A program made the translations under genes and the position numbers. Of a DNA stretch of 64,000 nt, positions 1 through 11,105 are shown piece by piece. The notes under the pieces are model-generated. The model searched no databases. It was given only the letters and a program-made list of their open reading frames with translations, and had not been told where the DNA came from. Location: NCBI GenBank assembly GCA_008711295.1, contig VUYV01000041.1:3364477-3428476 (forward strand), written 5' to 3'. Position 1 is the stretch's first letter. Every line of letters begins with the position of its first letter. The stretch comes from Anarhynchus alexandrinus (taxonomy: Eukaryota > Chordata > Aves > Charadriiformes > Charadriidae).

Positions 1-1830
1 AGAAACGCTGGCTTTTTAATGAAAAACACCGCTGTTTGCCAGGGGAAGTGGCATTCACCACTGCATGGATAACTCGGGCCACACTCATCGTTGCTGGGCT
101 CACCAGCGGTACGCTGGGGGGTCATGGGGGGACGCAGTTACTCTGGCCATCACCACACTGCCACCCGGTACGGAGCATCGCTCCTGCGTGCTCCGGGGCA
201 CTTGTACAGAGCACCCAGCCACCATGTCGTTAAGATCAGACTGACTGTGCAGGCCACCTTTGAGTCCTACTAGGAAGGCACCCAGATGACTCCTGTGCCC
301 AGTGCATCCCAATGGGGTGGACGGGAAATGGGGGCAGGCAGGCCGATGGCATCGTGCAGGCCTTTGCCCTCTGGCAGGGAGGTCTCTGTATGGGGAGGGG
401 ATGGTGAGAAGGAGCAAGATGGACTGAAACGTGGTCCACCCTGAGGGTCCATGCAGGCCCCCACTAAGAATGTCCATGGTGGGGGAGGCAGAGCGTGGGT
501 TGGGCCCGCATTGGGTGTACAGCAAAGGGGGGCCCTGAGGAGCAGGCAGGAGCATGGGCCTCCGTGTTGGGCTGGCACTCACCCATTCCTCCTCTCCATG
601 CTCACGGTGCTTTATTTATAACACTTAAGAGAACAAGCCTGCATTTCTGAGACAAGACACTTGAGAAAGGTTTTGAAGCAGCTGATGCTTCTGTTGACTT
701 ATTTCATTTCCCAAGGAACTAGATATTTCAGTTGCTGGTTTGTTGAAGAAAGGCTATGTATCGACTCAGAGCCCGGAAAAACCCTTCCAGCCTCAGAGCA
801 GCAGCAGATAGGTTTCTCCAGCTGATGGAGCCTGACCCTCTTGTGATGCTCTCCAGCTCCACCAAAGCTGCACCCAGTGGCTCGGGTGATTAAAAATGTC
901 CCAAAACTGAGGCCTGACAGCCAGCAGGACACCGTGGATAGGATGGCCAGGGTTCATCATCCCGCCTTGCATGGCGCGTGTCCCAAAGTTGGCCCAGCGC
1001 TCCCGTCCTCCATGTGGCGAGGCAGTGGTGGCTGCGCGCCCCTCTGGTGGTGCTAGGCAGGCAGCAGCCATGGCCAGAAGTGTTTACTGTCGGCCATGCT
1101 TGGCCAGGCGCCTGCTGGCGCTTCTTTCGGGTGACGACTTTGCTTCAGTCGCTCATGGCTTGTCACCTTGCCAGGATGCACGCCTCATGGGATTAGCTTT
1201 TGGAAATCACAGCTGCGTGCCCTGTGAGCAATGTCCCTTCTAGGAAAGCATGTTAAACCTGGAGCCAGCCTGTCAGCTGGATTTCAGGGTGAAATCTGAT
1301 GTGTCGGTTATGTCTGCCTGGGAAAAGAAAAAAAAGAGAAAGAAAAACCCTACCTGCTGTGGCATCTGCTGGCGTCAGAGGACACATCTCCCAGTCCGTG
1401 GCCTCGTGGCAGAGACAAGGAGCCAGCAGGCAGGGACCTGGGGCGTTGCTGGGGACGGGCCAGTGCTGGGAGCGAGCCTTCCCGGAGCTCCCGAGTTCAT
1501 TCCCTCCTCTCCTGATCCCTTTATTCTTGTCCCCTACATGCTCACGCATACATGTCCCTCTCTGACCTGTTTGCTATTCCCTGTCTTTATCAGGTGCCCA
1601 GGGGCTGACTCACCAGAGCCCCAAGATGATATGAAAGTGGAGAAGCCAGCAGCCCGTGACACAGAGCCTGCTGAAACAGAAAAATCACCATCCTCAAATT
1701 CACAGCCAGACGCAGGGCTTTGTTTCCAGTCTGGTTTTCTTCAGATCTTTGCCTGCATCTATGATGTGACTCTTGCCTTAGATAGGTAGTTTCAGAGTTT
1801 GCGTTGGGGTTTTTTTCAGAGTTCAGTGGG
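1..1830. other. GC-rich flank, no gene recognised
   Basis: This stretch is richer in G+C than most of the window. The first 250 bases carry many CpGs: 11 in positions 61-240 by hand count, with about 62% GC and an observed/expected ratio near 0.64. Several frames stay open for 60-180 codons on both strands, which is what such composition produces by chance, and none resembles a known family. A pyrimidine-rich stretch ending in AG at about 1593 could look like a splice acceptor, but I cannot tie the following sequence to any protein. If the CRADD assignment is right, this is intergenic DNA downstream of that gene. Confidence 0.4.
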
Positions 1831-4800
1831 ACCCAAATACTTGGTGCTGGGTGAGAAAACCTGTGTATATCACAAGGAGGAAAACATCTGGTCACCTCTT
1901 TAAGGCCCATGTTGACATGCTTTGCTCCATGGCTGAGAAGCATGCTCATGCTCCTCAGAGCTCTCTCTGCCCTGCAGAGGTTTCAGTGCTCCACCCTGCT
2001 CGCCATGCGATGGCCACTTGCTCAGACAGCAAACCCCAAGCGTGCATTAAGTAAATAATCTGAGGCTCGCTATACCTTTGTCAAACTCTGCTCATCAGAA
2101 GTCTGCATCGCTCTACAAGTCGCAGCCTGAAGTGGTTTCTCAAATGTTGCAAAGTCAGGACCAGCAACGGAGAGGAAGAATATGTAATTATTGAGGCTCA
2201 TTTCACATGCAGACATCAGACCTGATGGCACAGCGAGCCCAGCGCAAGGCAAGTAAAATTCCTTCAGAAGGCTTGATTTTCCAGGTCCCTACGTGGCTTG
2301 TTTGTTAATGCTGAGATTTTTCTCAGAAGTCTTTATTACCCAGAACAGGGGTGTGTGCTGATCGCACACTGCTTCTTGGAAATTACTGGGAGGCAACTTA
2401 CTGGGAGGTAATTCTAGATGGGAATCTGAACAAAAGGTGTTGCTTAAGCATTTTGAAGAATAATTGAGCACTTGCTATGCAGTTTGTTTAATAACCTGAA
2501 AGACGGATCCTTATCAGGAGTCTCCACATGCTCTAGTTATTCAATTGCTTTCTTATTTAAATAAAGCCTAGCAAATGTGTCCATAAAAATAAAAATACCT
2601 CATAAAAGGCGGTATCACCGAGGTCTGCCTGCTCAGATAATTGAGAGTTATATTTTCCTGTTAGTATGTCTTTATATCCTTTTTTTTTTGCAGGGCTGTT
2701 GGGTGCCGATTGGGCTTTCAATGGCAATGACGGTGCTATGTGTCCCCAGCGCCATTGCTGTTAAGGTGCGACAAAGGTGAATGTGGTTGTGGGCTTGTCC
2801 CAACCAGCCTGAGCCGAGTGGGAACACTCCCAGCCCCTCCCGGACTTCACAGGGTTGTGAGCTGGGAAGCATCACCCTCCTGGCAGAGAAAGTATCACAA
2901 AAAAAAATCAAAATTAACACCAAAGGAGTATAAGAGTCTCCGTCTGTCTGCTTCTCAGGGAACAGTGTTCAGCGTGTGCACAAAATAATACCCCCACTCC
3001 AGTTTGCAATGATTCCCTTCAGGATAATCCAAAATTAACGGTGCAAAGACAGAAGATTAGAGTCAAGGAAAATAAAATAGCTAACGATTGAAACCATAGT
3101 GAACAGCAACATGCAGATGTCTCAGGTGCTAGAAGAGTTTGCCTATTTTTAAAGCCAGAATGGCTAATTTTGAAGCCAGCGCCTGAGCTGCATGCCACGG
3201 GGCAGGCTGACATACAGCTGCACAATGGCCAAGTGCAAGCATTCTAATCACAGGGCAAAACTCACTCTACCAGCACAGAAATCAAACCAGGAAGCAAGTG
3301 CTGAATTTAAGGGGAAAAAAAAAAAATAGGCATTGTTAATCAGAAAATCACTCTGATTCTGGAAATGTATCTTCAACTAGAAACACTGCTAATGGGATCT
3401 GCACGTGAACAGTGCTCCCAGTTAGGGTGTCCTAACCCTGCCTGAACCTGTTCATGGAGACTCTGTCATGCAGAAACAGGACTTTGGGCAGTTAAATATT
3501 ACGGCTGGACACACATTCTTCAGGAAGGGCTATGACAGCACGCACAGGAGAGTAATACCTAGCCAGCAAGTGAAAACAGCCTTTGAGTGTACGCGGCAAG
3601 GAGTTGTTAAGGAGGTCTCTGTGTGTCCTCTCTCTGTGAATGAGCTTGCTGTCGGTGTGGAGGAGGTCTGGGTGACATCTCAGGAAGCTGATGGCCTCTC
3701 TGCATGCACCGTGTGAACGTTAACACGGGCCGTGGCAATTCACGTTGCCCACTTTGCCCTCCCAGGATCTAACGGGTTTGTCCCTCTTCTGGGCAGAGAG
3801 CAGTTCAAGTGCTTGGCTCATTTAATCCTCTATGCCCTTTTCTAAGTCCGATAGCAAAGGCTGGTGCTGCGTAGGTCAGAAATGAAAGTCCTAAAGATAG
3901 AAGAAAAAATGCACAGTTCATTTTGCACAGACTGCCACTAGGTTGGATTTCTCTTAGGTCAATGTGGGCTTGTATCCTTGATCTCGAGGTGGAAAACGCC
4001 ATGAATCTATTAACAATCTCCTGAGCCATCAAATCCCACCTCTTAGGGGATTATTCACATTCCAGAACTCAAAACGTTCTCGGTTTTGGAAACATACCGA
4101 TATCCTTTGCTGAATGGCTCTACTCCTCTGTTCTTTTTCCTTTCTCATGACGCTTACTTTGAAGTGAATAGTGCAAAGTAGCACTTGAGGCAGTGAAAAG
4201 AGGACCCCATAACCTAGAGTGCTTACTACACCCACAAAAAACCCTTTCCTTTTTATTGCCCCAAATCCATAAAGACTGCTTTTCAAAGAGAGGTAGTAAA
4301 AGTACCACGCTTCAGCAGGTTCCAATTAAAGAAGGCCTAATCCAAAGCGCATTGAAGTTAATAAGAGACTTTTTGCCTCTTTGCTGTTGGGGCTTGGACC
4401 AGACATCAGTGTCAGAAATGGTATCTGTAACACGTGCAGACATTTTAGTGCAGTCACTGCTGCAGGAGTGCCGGGAGTCTTCCCGCACCGCTATCAGCTC
4501 TACTGATCATTCAGCTCTCCCCAACAGCTTCAAAGGGAAATTGCCAATTCATCTCTTTTCACAACTGAAATGCTTGGTTCAGCGGTGAATTCTGCTAAAA
4601 CACATACTTATTTTTTTTTTTAATCTGGAAAGATATTTTGAAAGATCATTTCCGTTTCCGGCAAATGTTCCTTTTTCTCGGGAAATCCGTTAAAAAGGAC
4701 ACTATTAAGGCCAAATCACTGGATTTATTTTTAGGTCTGTTTATCAGGTGATAGAAAAACACCTTGAAAGTCAAAATTCTTTTAATTTAGTGACATCTGG

Positions 4801-7800
4801 ACAAAGCTTTTGAATATTCATTGCAAATACAGAAAGCTTTTACTTCAGCTCTGCTTCTACTATGCCTTGACATTAGCCTATGGCTATGGAGAATATGGAA
4901 GCTTATAAACAGATTAGCTCTCAGAGACTGTTTTTATTTCCAGTAAGAAACAAAATTGGCAGCATGACCACATTTAGCATCAGATGAGCATGCCTTTTAT
5001 GTTCTTTGAATATAATATGATTTTGTTTATTTTTCCAGCCTTTTGCAAAATGTTTTATTCCATAGATCAATGACTGTCATAACATATGACTCAAGATGGA
5101 AATTTCCCCCACATCATCTGGGAGAAGCGGCTCAAAGATGACTGCATTTTCATTTCGCTCTACACTCCAGCCACTGTTCAATGCAGCATAAAGCCTCATT
5201 GACATGGTTCTGCCCTGAGGAGATCCCTCCTTTGTGAGCATCCATGCTGCTTTATACAGGTGGGAAGTAGTGCTCTTAGACCTCGCCTATTGCTATGCTA
5301 AGAGTCCACCTGTACTCGCAGAGTACAAAACAGCTTTTATAAAGCCTACTTATCACTTGGGAGAGTTAAATGGGATCTCAAAGTCTCCTTTATAGACCAA
5401 GGAAGAAAATCAACGACTACTTTTTCCAAGGACCAGAAGTTAAGCTGTCCATTTCAGTGGAAGGTCCAGCAGGGGCCACCTTTATGCTTTCCTCTCTCAG
5501 GGCTCCTAAACACTACTACAAGTAAGTAGATAGCAGCAATACCGTTTTCACTAGAAAGGCTTTTTCAACATCAGTTAAGAAACACAAACACATCAGAGAA
5601 CAGTTGCTGCTGGCTAACCTTTGCCCCTGAGCCCACGCACTAGCCCGAAGCCAGGAGCACCCACACCACTCACCACAAGCTGTGGAAGAGAGATGAGTCC
5701 TTGCTGGGGGGCTGCCCCACTGTCAGCCTGTCCCATGCACCAGTCCTGGGGGCACTGGAGCCCCTGCACAAGCCCCCTGTTGTCACCCAAACTGGTGGCA
5801 CATGGGAGTTGAGGCGAAGGGAGAGATGGGGGAATTTGCTAACTGAGTTGCCTCACTCCTGAACAATACTCAAGTATTGTCTACTCAAGGCTTGTCTATG
5901 AGTGAGATGTAAATAAATAACATTTGCTCCCAAATTAGCCAGAGAAGAATAAACATTTTAAGACCTTTTGGCTGTCCTAAGAGAGAATGAGAGGCCTTGC
6001 TATACATCTGAAGAATTAAATTGTCTTAATTGCATCCTTGTGCAAAATAAAGCATTACATACAGAAGAAAAATATTTTTAAGTGGATGGAAAAATCCACT
6101 GGGTTAAAGGAATACTACTGTCAAGTTAAATGTGTCCCTGCGTTTGTGTGGTGCAAAAACAAGCTTTAATAAAACTGAAGAGTCTAATAGGAACATTTCC
6201 ATGAATTTAAAAATAACAGCAATGGAAACAGCCTCATAAAATAAGTAAACCTCTCCCTTCAGTATTTGCAACTCAAGTATTACAGTATTAATTTAGGGCC
6301 TGGGAATGTGAAAGTAACTATAAATTATGAATTAAGTGCTTTGTTCTACAATACAACAGGTCAGGTTTTAAATTCCTTGTCTAGCCATGGCTCCTGTCAT
6401 TTCAGTACCACTGCCAGGATGCAGAATTTAGCCCAGTTTAAAGACCGGGGAGAAATAACCTGATGAGATAGTGACCCAGTGAGGTTTCCAGTGGCCCACA
6501 GCAGATACACAGAAGGATGCCTGGCTTGCAAGGAAGGCTTCTTTGGCATAAGACTTCATAACTACTCCAGGCTGTTTTCTTAATCATTAAAAATGCTCTA
6601 AATATATTAGTTATGGATAACTTGACACTGGTCTTACAAATGAAGATCATGAAATAGAAAGGTCACCCAATGAAGGTGGTACCAGGGCCCCGTGAGTGTG
6701 CCCATTACTCTGCCCTATCGTCCAGACTGGTTGCCCTCCCAGAGCACTGCCTTCAGGCTGGGTTAACTGGGGACGACTCCCTTGGAGACCAGTCTGCGTT
6801 AAGACTTGGTCCATGCCAACTCAGAACAAGGTAAGGTACTTGCATTTATGTGACTCGGAGCCAGCTTCTTCCTCTAAATCATGTTTTCAGTAGTTTCTTC
6901 CATCTCCAGCTTTTGTTCCTCCAAACTGCTGCCAGGAACACTGCTTTGCCCCTCTTCCCTAACATGCAGACCACGCTCCTGCCCATCTCACTAGCAGAAT
7001 TGCTTCAGAGTCCTCATCACTCTCAGCGCTGGGCCGTGCTCATCTGAATTTGCCAAATGTCTGTACACCTGCTCTAGCATGGTTTTCAACCAAAAAGGAA
7101 TATGATGGCATTAAAGCATCATGAAACAGAAAAATAAATAAATCCCAAGGCCTAAATTGATTTACATTGTTTATTTGGGACTTGTTGATAGACTTAAACT
7201 CTGTAAGTAGCCATAATAGGATACGATTAGTTAAGATCTGAGTGAGGTATAACAGGATCACGATTCACTGAAGGTCAGAACTGCATACAGAAGATTAAAA
7301 CCAAAATACCACCAGATTGCCTTGGGACCTGTAGGAGTTGATCCTGCCAGGATATGTTTTCTGTTTCCATGCTTCTGAAAAACAAGGCAGACAGCGTGTC
7401 CTTAAAATCTCTTTGTCTTTCCTAATTTCCCAGACGTCTTCCAAAATCTGGGTATAGTAAGAATTTTCTTTTTTTTTCTTAAAAAAAAGGCAGCAAAGTT
7501 CATTCATGCTCCAATAAAGACTTCTGACAAGGCTGTTAAGCTGTTAAATTATACGGGGCAGATCTTGTGGGATGGGAAGTTACTTGGCAAAGACTCTGTA
7601 GATAAAACACTCTATCAGAACTTGCTCATAAATAGACCTAGGAACCCTGCATCCAAACTTTCTTCCTCATTTACTGTACAGCAAACTGCCCAGACAAATT
7701 AAAACATATTCTGCCTCTTATCATCAGGCCTCAGAGAGCAGCTGTTCACTTCCATTGCCTCTGGATGCGTACCCTGTGGACTGATCCCCACTCACCTGGT

Positions 7801-7889
7801 GAGCAAAAACCTCAGTGGTTTCTTCCAGCAGGAAGAAAAACTCCTTGACAGGAGGGAAGGAGGACAAAAGCCCAAGCTTTGCTGTTCTT
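1831..7889. other. AT-rich non-coding flank downstream of CRADD
   Basis: I see no recognisable coding exon, RNA gene or recent transposon here. The sequence is mostly AT-rich with short homopolymer runs, for example T runs near 2681 and 4610 and an A run near 3310. A small imperfect tandem pair, TTACTGGGAGG at 2383-2393 and 2398-2408, is the only local repeat I noted. Plexin-type exons expected for PLXNC1, the usual downstream neighbour of CRADD, were looked for among the minus-strand frames and not found. The stretch is best called intergenic. Confidence 0.4.
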
Positions 7890-8597
7890 CTGGATCGAGA
7901 GCAGCCCTGAGGAGAGGGACCTGGGGGTGCTGATCAATGAAAAGCTCAACACAAGCCGGCAATGCACAATCGCAGCCCGGAAGGCGACCGTATCCTGGGC
8001 TGCATCAAAAGAAGTGTGGCCAGCAGGTCAAGGGAGGTGATTCTTCCCCTCTGCTCTGCTCTGGTGAAACCCCACCTGGAGTACTGCGTCCAGCTCTGGA
8101 GCCCCCAACATAGGAAAGACATGGACCTGTTGGAGCGTGTCCAGTGGAGGGCTGCAAAAATGATCAGAGGGCTGGAGCACCTCTCCTATGAGGACAGGCT
8201 GAGAGAGTTAGGGTTGTTCAGCCTGGAGAAGAGAAAGCTCTGGGGAGACCTTATAGCTGCCTTCTAGTACCTAAAGGGGGCCTACAGGAAAGATGGGGAG
8301 GGACTCTTTTATCAGGGAATGTAGCAATAGGACGAGGGATAACGGTTTTAAACCAAAAGAGGGTAGATTTAGATTAGATATTAGGAAGACATTTTTCACT
8401 GTCAGGGTGGTAAGGCACTGGAATAGGTTACCCAGAGAAGTTGTAGATGCCTCATCCCTGGAGGTGTTTAAGGCCAGGCTGGATGGAGTTTTGAGCAACC
8501 CGGTCTAGTGGGAGGTGTCCCTGCCCACGGCAGGGGGGTTGGAACTCGATGATCTTCAAGGTACCTTCCAACCTAAACCATTCTATGATTCTATAAA
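7890..8597 (+). mobile_element. CR1 LINE fragment, 5'-truncated, plus strand
   Basis: This is the 3' part of a CR1 non-LTR retrotransposon. It covers the C-terminal end of the reverse-transcriptase ORF and the short 3' end. Translated pieces include CR1 hallmarks such as [20 protein letters not shown] (about 8044-8103), [27 protein letters not shown], and further on [20 protein letters not shown] and RLPREVV. The frame is broken: a stop falls at 8265-8267 just after the GDLIAAF segment, and the later part reads in another frame. It ends in the CR1 3' terminal motif (attctatgattctataaa) at about 8580-8597. The RT catalytic region is missing, so the copy cannot move on its own. It lies about 1.1 kb past the CRADD stop codon, in the opposite orientation to the gene. 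Confidence 0.93.
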
Positions 8598-9722
8598 ATC
8601 TAGTCATCACTGGTGGTACAATTACAGCTGGCAAAGAACTAGGGACAGGAGTGTCGAAGCTGCTCCCATTAGGTGCAGAAAATCCGGTAGAAAGCAAACA
8701 AGCCTGCTGGATGGCACAAGCTGGAAGGAGAGCAGTGGGGAGTTCATCTTGACCAGAAAAGACCTGCAAGCTTCAATACCCCGTTGGGCATGCGGTGGTC
8801 AGAGAAAGGTGCCTATGACACTCCACCTAAGAGTAAAACTTCAGTGAAACAAGATTACCTAGATCCAGAGCACGGCACAAAGACTGAGCAGGTGCCAGGT
8901 TGTCTCCCCGTTCATTAGTGGAGACAAACATGGATAACTTAGAAGTTGTCTCATTTTTTTAGGCCCCTTCTCGCTCTGTTTGCCACCTCTGCCTATCTTC
9001 TGGTCACTTTTCTGCTGCGTGTCTTACTGAGAACTCCCCACCCATGCTATGCTAAGAGATGGCATACGTACACGGTGCCTGTCTCCTTGCAAAAACACAT
9101 TAAATAATCAGTGGAGAAACCCTCACAGGCACACTAGGTTCCTGTTACTTCCACTTAGGGCCAGTTTCAAAGGCAGACTAAGGTGGCAGCCATCTATCCT
9201 AGAAAGAAACCGTATGTGCTAAACCTTTCATAAATGTGAAATTAGCCACCTGCAATAACTGTCGTAAAATTGTTAAATTAGTAACAGTGATTATTCTCAT
9301 TTCTTGCTGGGATATCAGGGAACTAGCATGGAACAGCAGTAAAAAAGGCTCCTACAGAGTCCAGAAAATAGGTTAAACCAAGTGTTGCTCCCGCCATGAA
9401 ACCAGAAACCTTGCTGAACTCACTGCAGGGCCTCCTGCTTGCAAGGACTTTAAGTGTCACCCTATATCCCCACTGGAATAGTACAAAAGCGAACAGGAAA
9501 GAGTGATCCATTTTTTAATGCCTGCTAAAAATTAATCTGGCATGAAAAGAATTACAAGTCACAAGATGCCACAGAAAACTGGAATGTTTAAGCTTAATAA
9601 AACCACACTTCCCAACCCCATTTTTTCCAGTTTGAGGCGTCACATCTTCAACATACATTTCAGTGATTCCTCTTTAATTAATTTAACAAAGTACTTGAAA
9701 GCTCCCAATCAACAGCAAAGCT
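8598..9722 (-). other. Presumed CRADD 3' UTR and immediate downstream flank
   Basis: This is the sequence following the CRADD stop codon in the minus-strand direction, up to the CR1 copy. It has no other coding frame of interest. No AATAAA signal (TTTATT on the plus strand) is present in these 1.1 kb. The common variant ATTAAA occurs at 9673-9678 and 9514-9519 on the minus strand. The 3' UTR length cannot be set from sequence alone. Confidence 0.45.
9514..9678 (-). terminator. Candidate CRADD polyadenylation signals (two ATTAAA)
   Basis: Read on the minus strand, the hexamer ATTAAA appears at 9678-9673, about 45 bases after the stop codon, and again at 9519-9514, about 200 bases after it. 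ATTAAA is the commonest functional variant of AATAAA. Either could end the transcript, but both sit in AT-rich sequence and may be chance matches. A more distal signal beyond the CR1 copy is also possible. Confidence 0.25.
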
Positions 9723-10018
9723 TCACTCAAGCATGTACTGTATCACAGAAGGATCCACTTCTTCTGCCATCAGACCGGCTTGCAGACTTTGGATTGTTGC
9801 TTTTTTCCCCAAACGCTGTCTCCACAGGACAAACGCAGCTACGATCTGCGACTGCAGGTTGTGAGGGTGATTGACTTTACATCGATAGATGTCAGTATGG
9901 GACAAACCCAAGCACAGAACTATATGCTCCCATTCGGGTCCCAGTCTCCTCGCAAGCTTGTTCAGCTGCTGATCTGTTGGTGAAGTCTTCAAAATACATG
10001 GTGCAATTTCAGTTACAT
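9723..10018 (-). CDS. CRADD: CRADD (RAIDD) last coding exon, death domain
   Basis: CRADD is a cytoplasmic adaptor with an N-terminal CARD that binds caspase-2 and a C-terminal death domain that binds PIDD1, forming the PIDDosome. This exon encodes 97 full codons plus a split first codon and the stop (TGA, complement of 9723-9725). It corresponds one-for-one to human residues 103-199 as I recall them, about two thirds identical, without indels. The death-domain signatures [32 protein letters not shown] and the C-terminal MLE are all visible. Residues equivalent to human G128, F164 and R170, which are altered in a human neurodevelopmental disorder, are conserved. The exon starts at 10018 just after an AG acceptor in phase 1. 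An ATG in the open frame upstream (10047-10049) lies in intron sequence and is not the start. The CARD exon is outside the window, so the gene is partial here. The intact frame argues against a pseudogene. Confidence 0.95.
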
Positions 10019-10045
10019 CTGTCAAAAGAAAAAGAAAATGCATAC
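10019..10045 (-). promoter_or_regulatory. CRADD: Splice acceptor of the CRADD death-domain exon
   Basis: Read on the minus strand, a nearly uninterrupted pyrimidine tract (ttttctttttcttttgacag) runs into AG at 10020-10019, and the exon begins at 10018. The acceptor splits a codon after its first base (phase 1). Homology to CRADD begins directly after this AG, which supports the boundary. The intron-side reading does not resemble CRADD. Confidence 0.85.
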
Positions 10046-11082
10046 ACATCTCACTAGGTAATGCTGTAAATATTAATGTAAGACCTTGACAAAAGAGGGA
10101 ATAAGCAAAGTTGAGGTGAAAGAATTCATTAAAGAAACAGAATACATACTCACCTAGAAAAATTAACTACATAATCAACCAGAAGATTAATTAGAGGAAA
10201 ACTAATGCTCAGTGGACCACACTAGGGAGCCTTGAGGTTTTGCATGTCAATAATCCAGATATCAGAATTCTACTCCAAAGCCAAGACTTCCAAAACTAAT
10301 TATAGATTTTGGGGAAGATGTTTCCAGCAGCCATCACTCTCTGAAAATCAATCTGCTTGCACCAGTACGATATAGTGACAAATGACAAACATGGGACCAA
10401 TAACACCTTATTACTCCTATTCTGTGACTGTTTATACACTTCAGAAATAGCTTTGATTACTTAGTTACTAGGTATTACTGGTGGGTTTGGTTTTTTTTTG
10501 CTGAGGGCTCTTCATAGGAAATTCTTCTGTCTCCAAAGATGCTACTTACCCTCTGTGCCCTGCCATATATGGCAAACTCATCTTGAGGAGACCAGCTTTG
10601 AGAGCTTTTCTTCTATTTGAACGAACCCATAAGCATGGTTCAGGTGAACCCAAATGAACATGGCATCAACACTGTTCCCCAGTACAAATTATGCTTCCTT
10701 ATCCCTCATCGCTGTTGTAGTAACACTCCTGAAAACGGGCATGTATGTGCTACAGCCCCATTCACCTGGCTCCTTGAAGCCGTTTTCAGGAGAGTGCAAG
10801 GAAGTCCTGTGTTCTCTCAGAGATTTCTGCCCTATGTCCCTTAGTGTTGCCCAAGTACCCAACATGCCCCAGAATGCATTCTTCATCCGAGAAGATGTTT
10901 AGCATCAAGCTGGTACCTGAGTCATGAAGGACAGGATCAATACAACTACCAAACCAGCTTTCACAGGAAGCAATTAAGGTAGTTGTAATTATGAGCGGTA
11001 AAAATCTCTTAGGGAGCAAACCAAGTATTTCTTATAAACACAAGTGATATCTTTGTCTATTCCCTATGGTAATCTGATCATT

Positions 11083-11105
11083 AAAAAAAAAAAAAAAAAA
11101 AAAAN
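11083..11105. repeat. A22 homopolymer followed by an N
   Basis: There are twenty-two consecutive A residues followed by the only ambiguous base in the window (11105). This is probably an unresolved homopolymer length or a minimal assembly gap. No retrocopy could be recognised upstream of it, so it is not obviously a poly(A) tail. Confidence 0.85.

Noticed and set aside
1250..1789. 179-codon plus-strand frame with a possible splice acceptor near 1593
   Set aside because: No family resemblance. It has a low-complexity lysine run and lies in a GC-rich stretch where several frames are open by chance.
8452..8769. 105-codon minus-strand frame
   Set aside because: It overlaps the antisense of the CR1 3' end and runs into unique flank, with no homology.
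1..9722. PLXNC1 exons expected downstream of CRADD
   Set aside because: Minus-strand frames here show no Sema, PSI, IPT or plexin RasGAP features. The gene is probably beyond the left edge.
10020..10049. ATG at 10047-10049 as the start of a short death-domain protein of 108 residues
   Set aside because: The bases between this ATG and 10018 form a textbook polypyrimidine tract and AG acceptor, and the encoded residues do not match CRADD. Homology begins exactly at the splice site.
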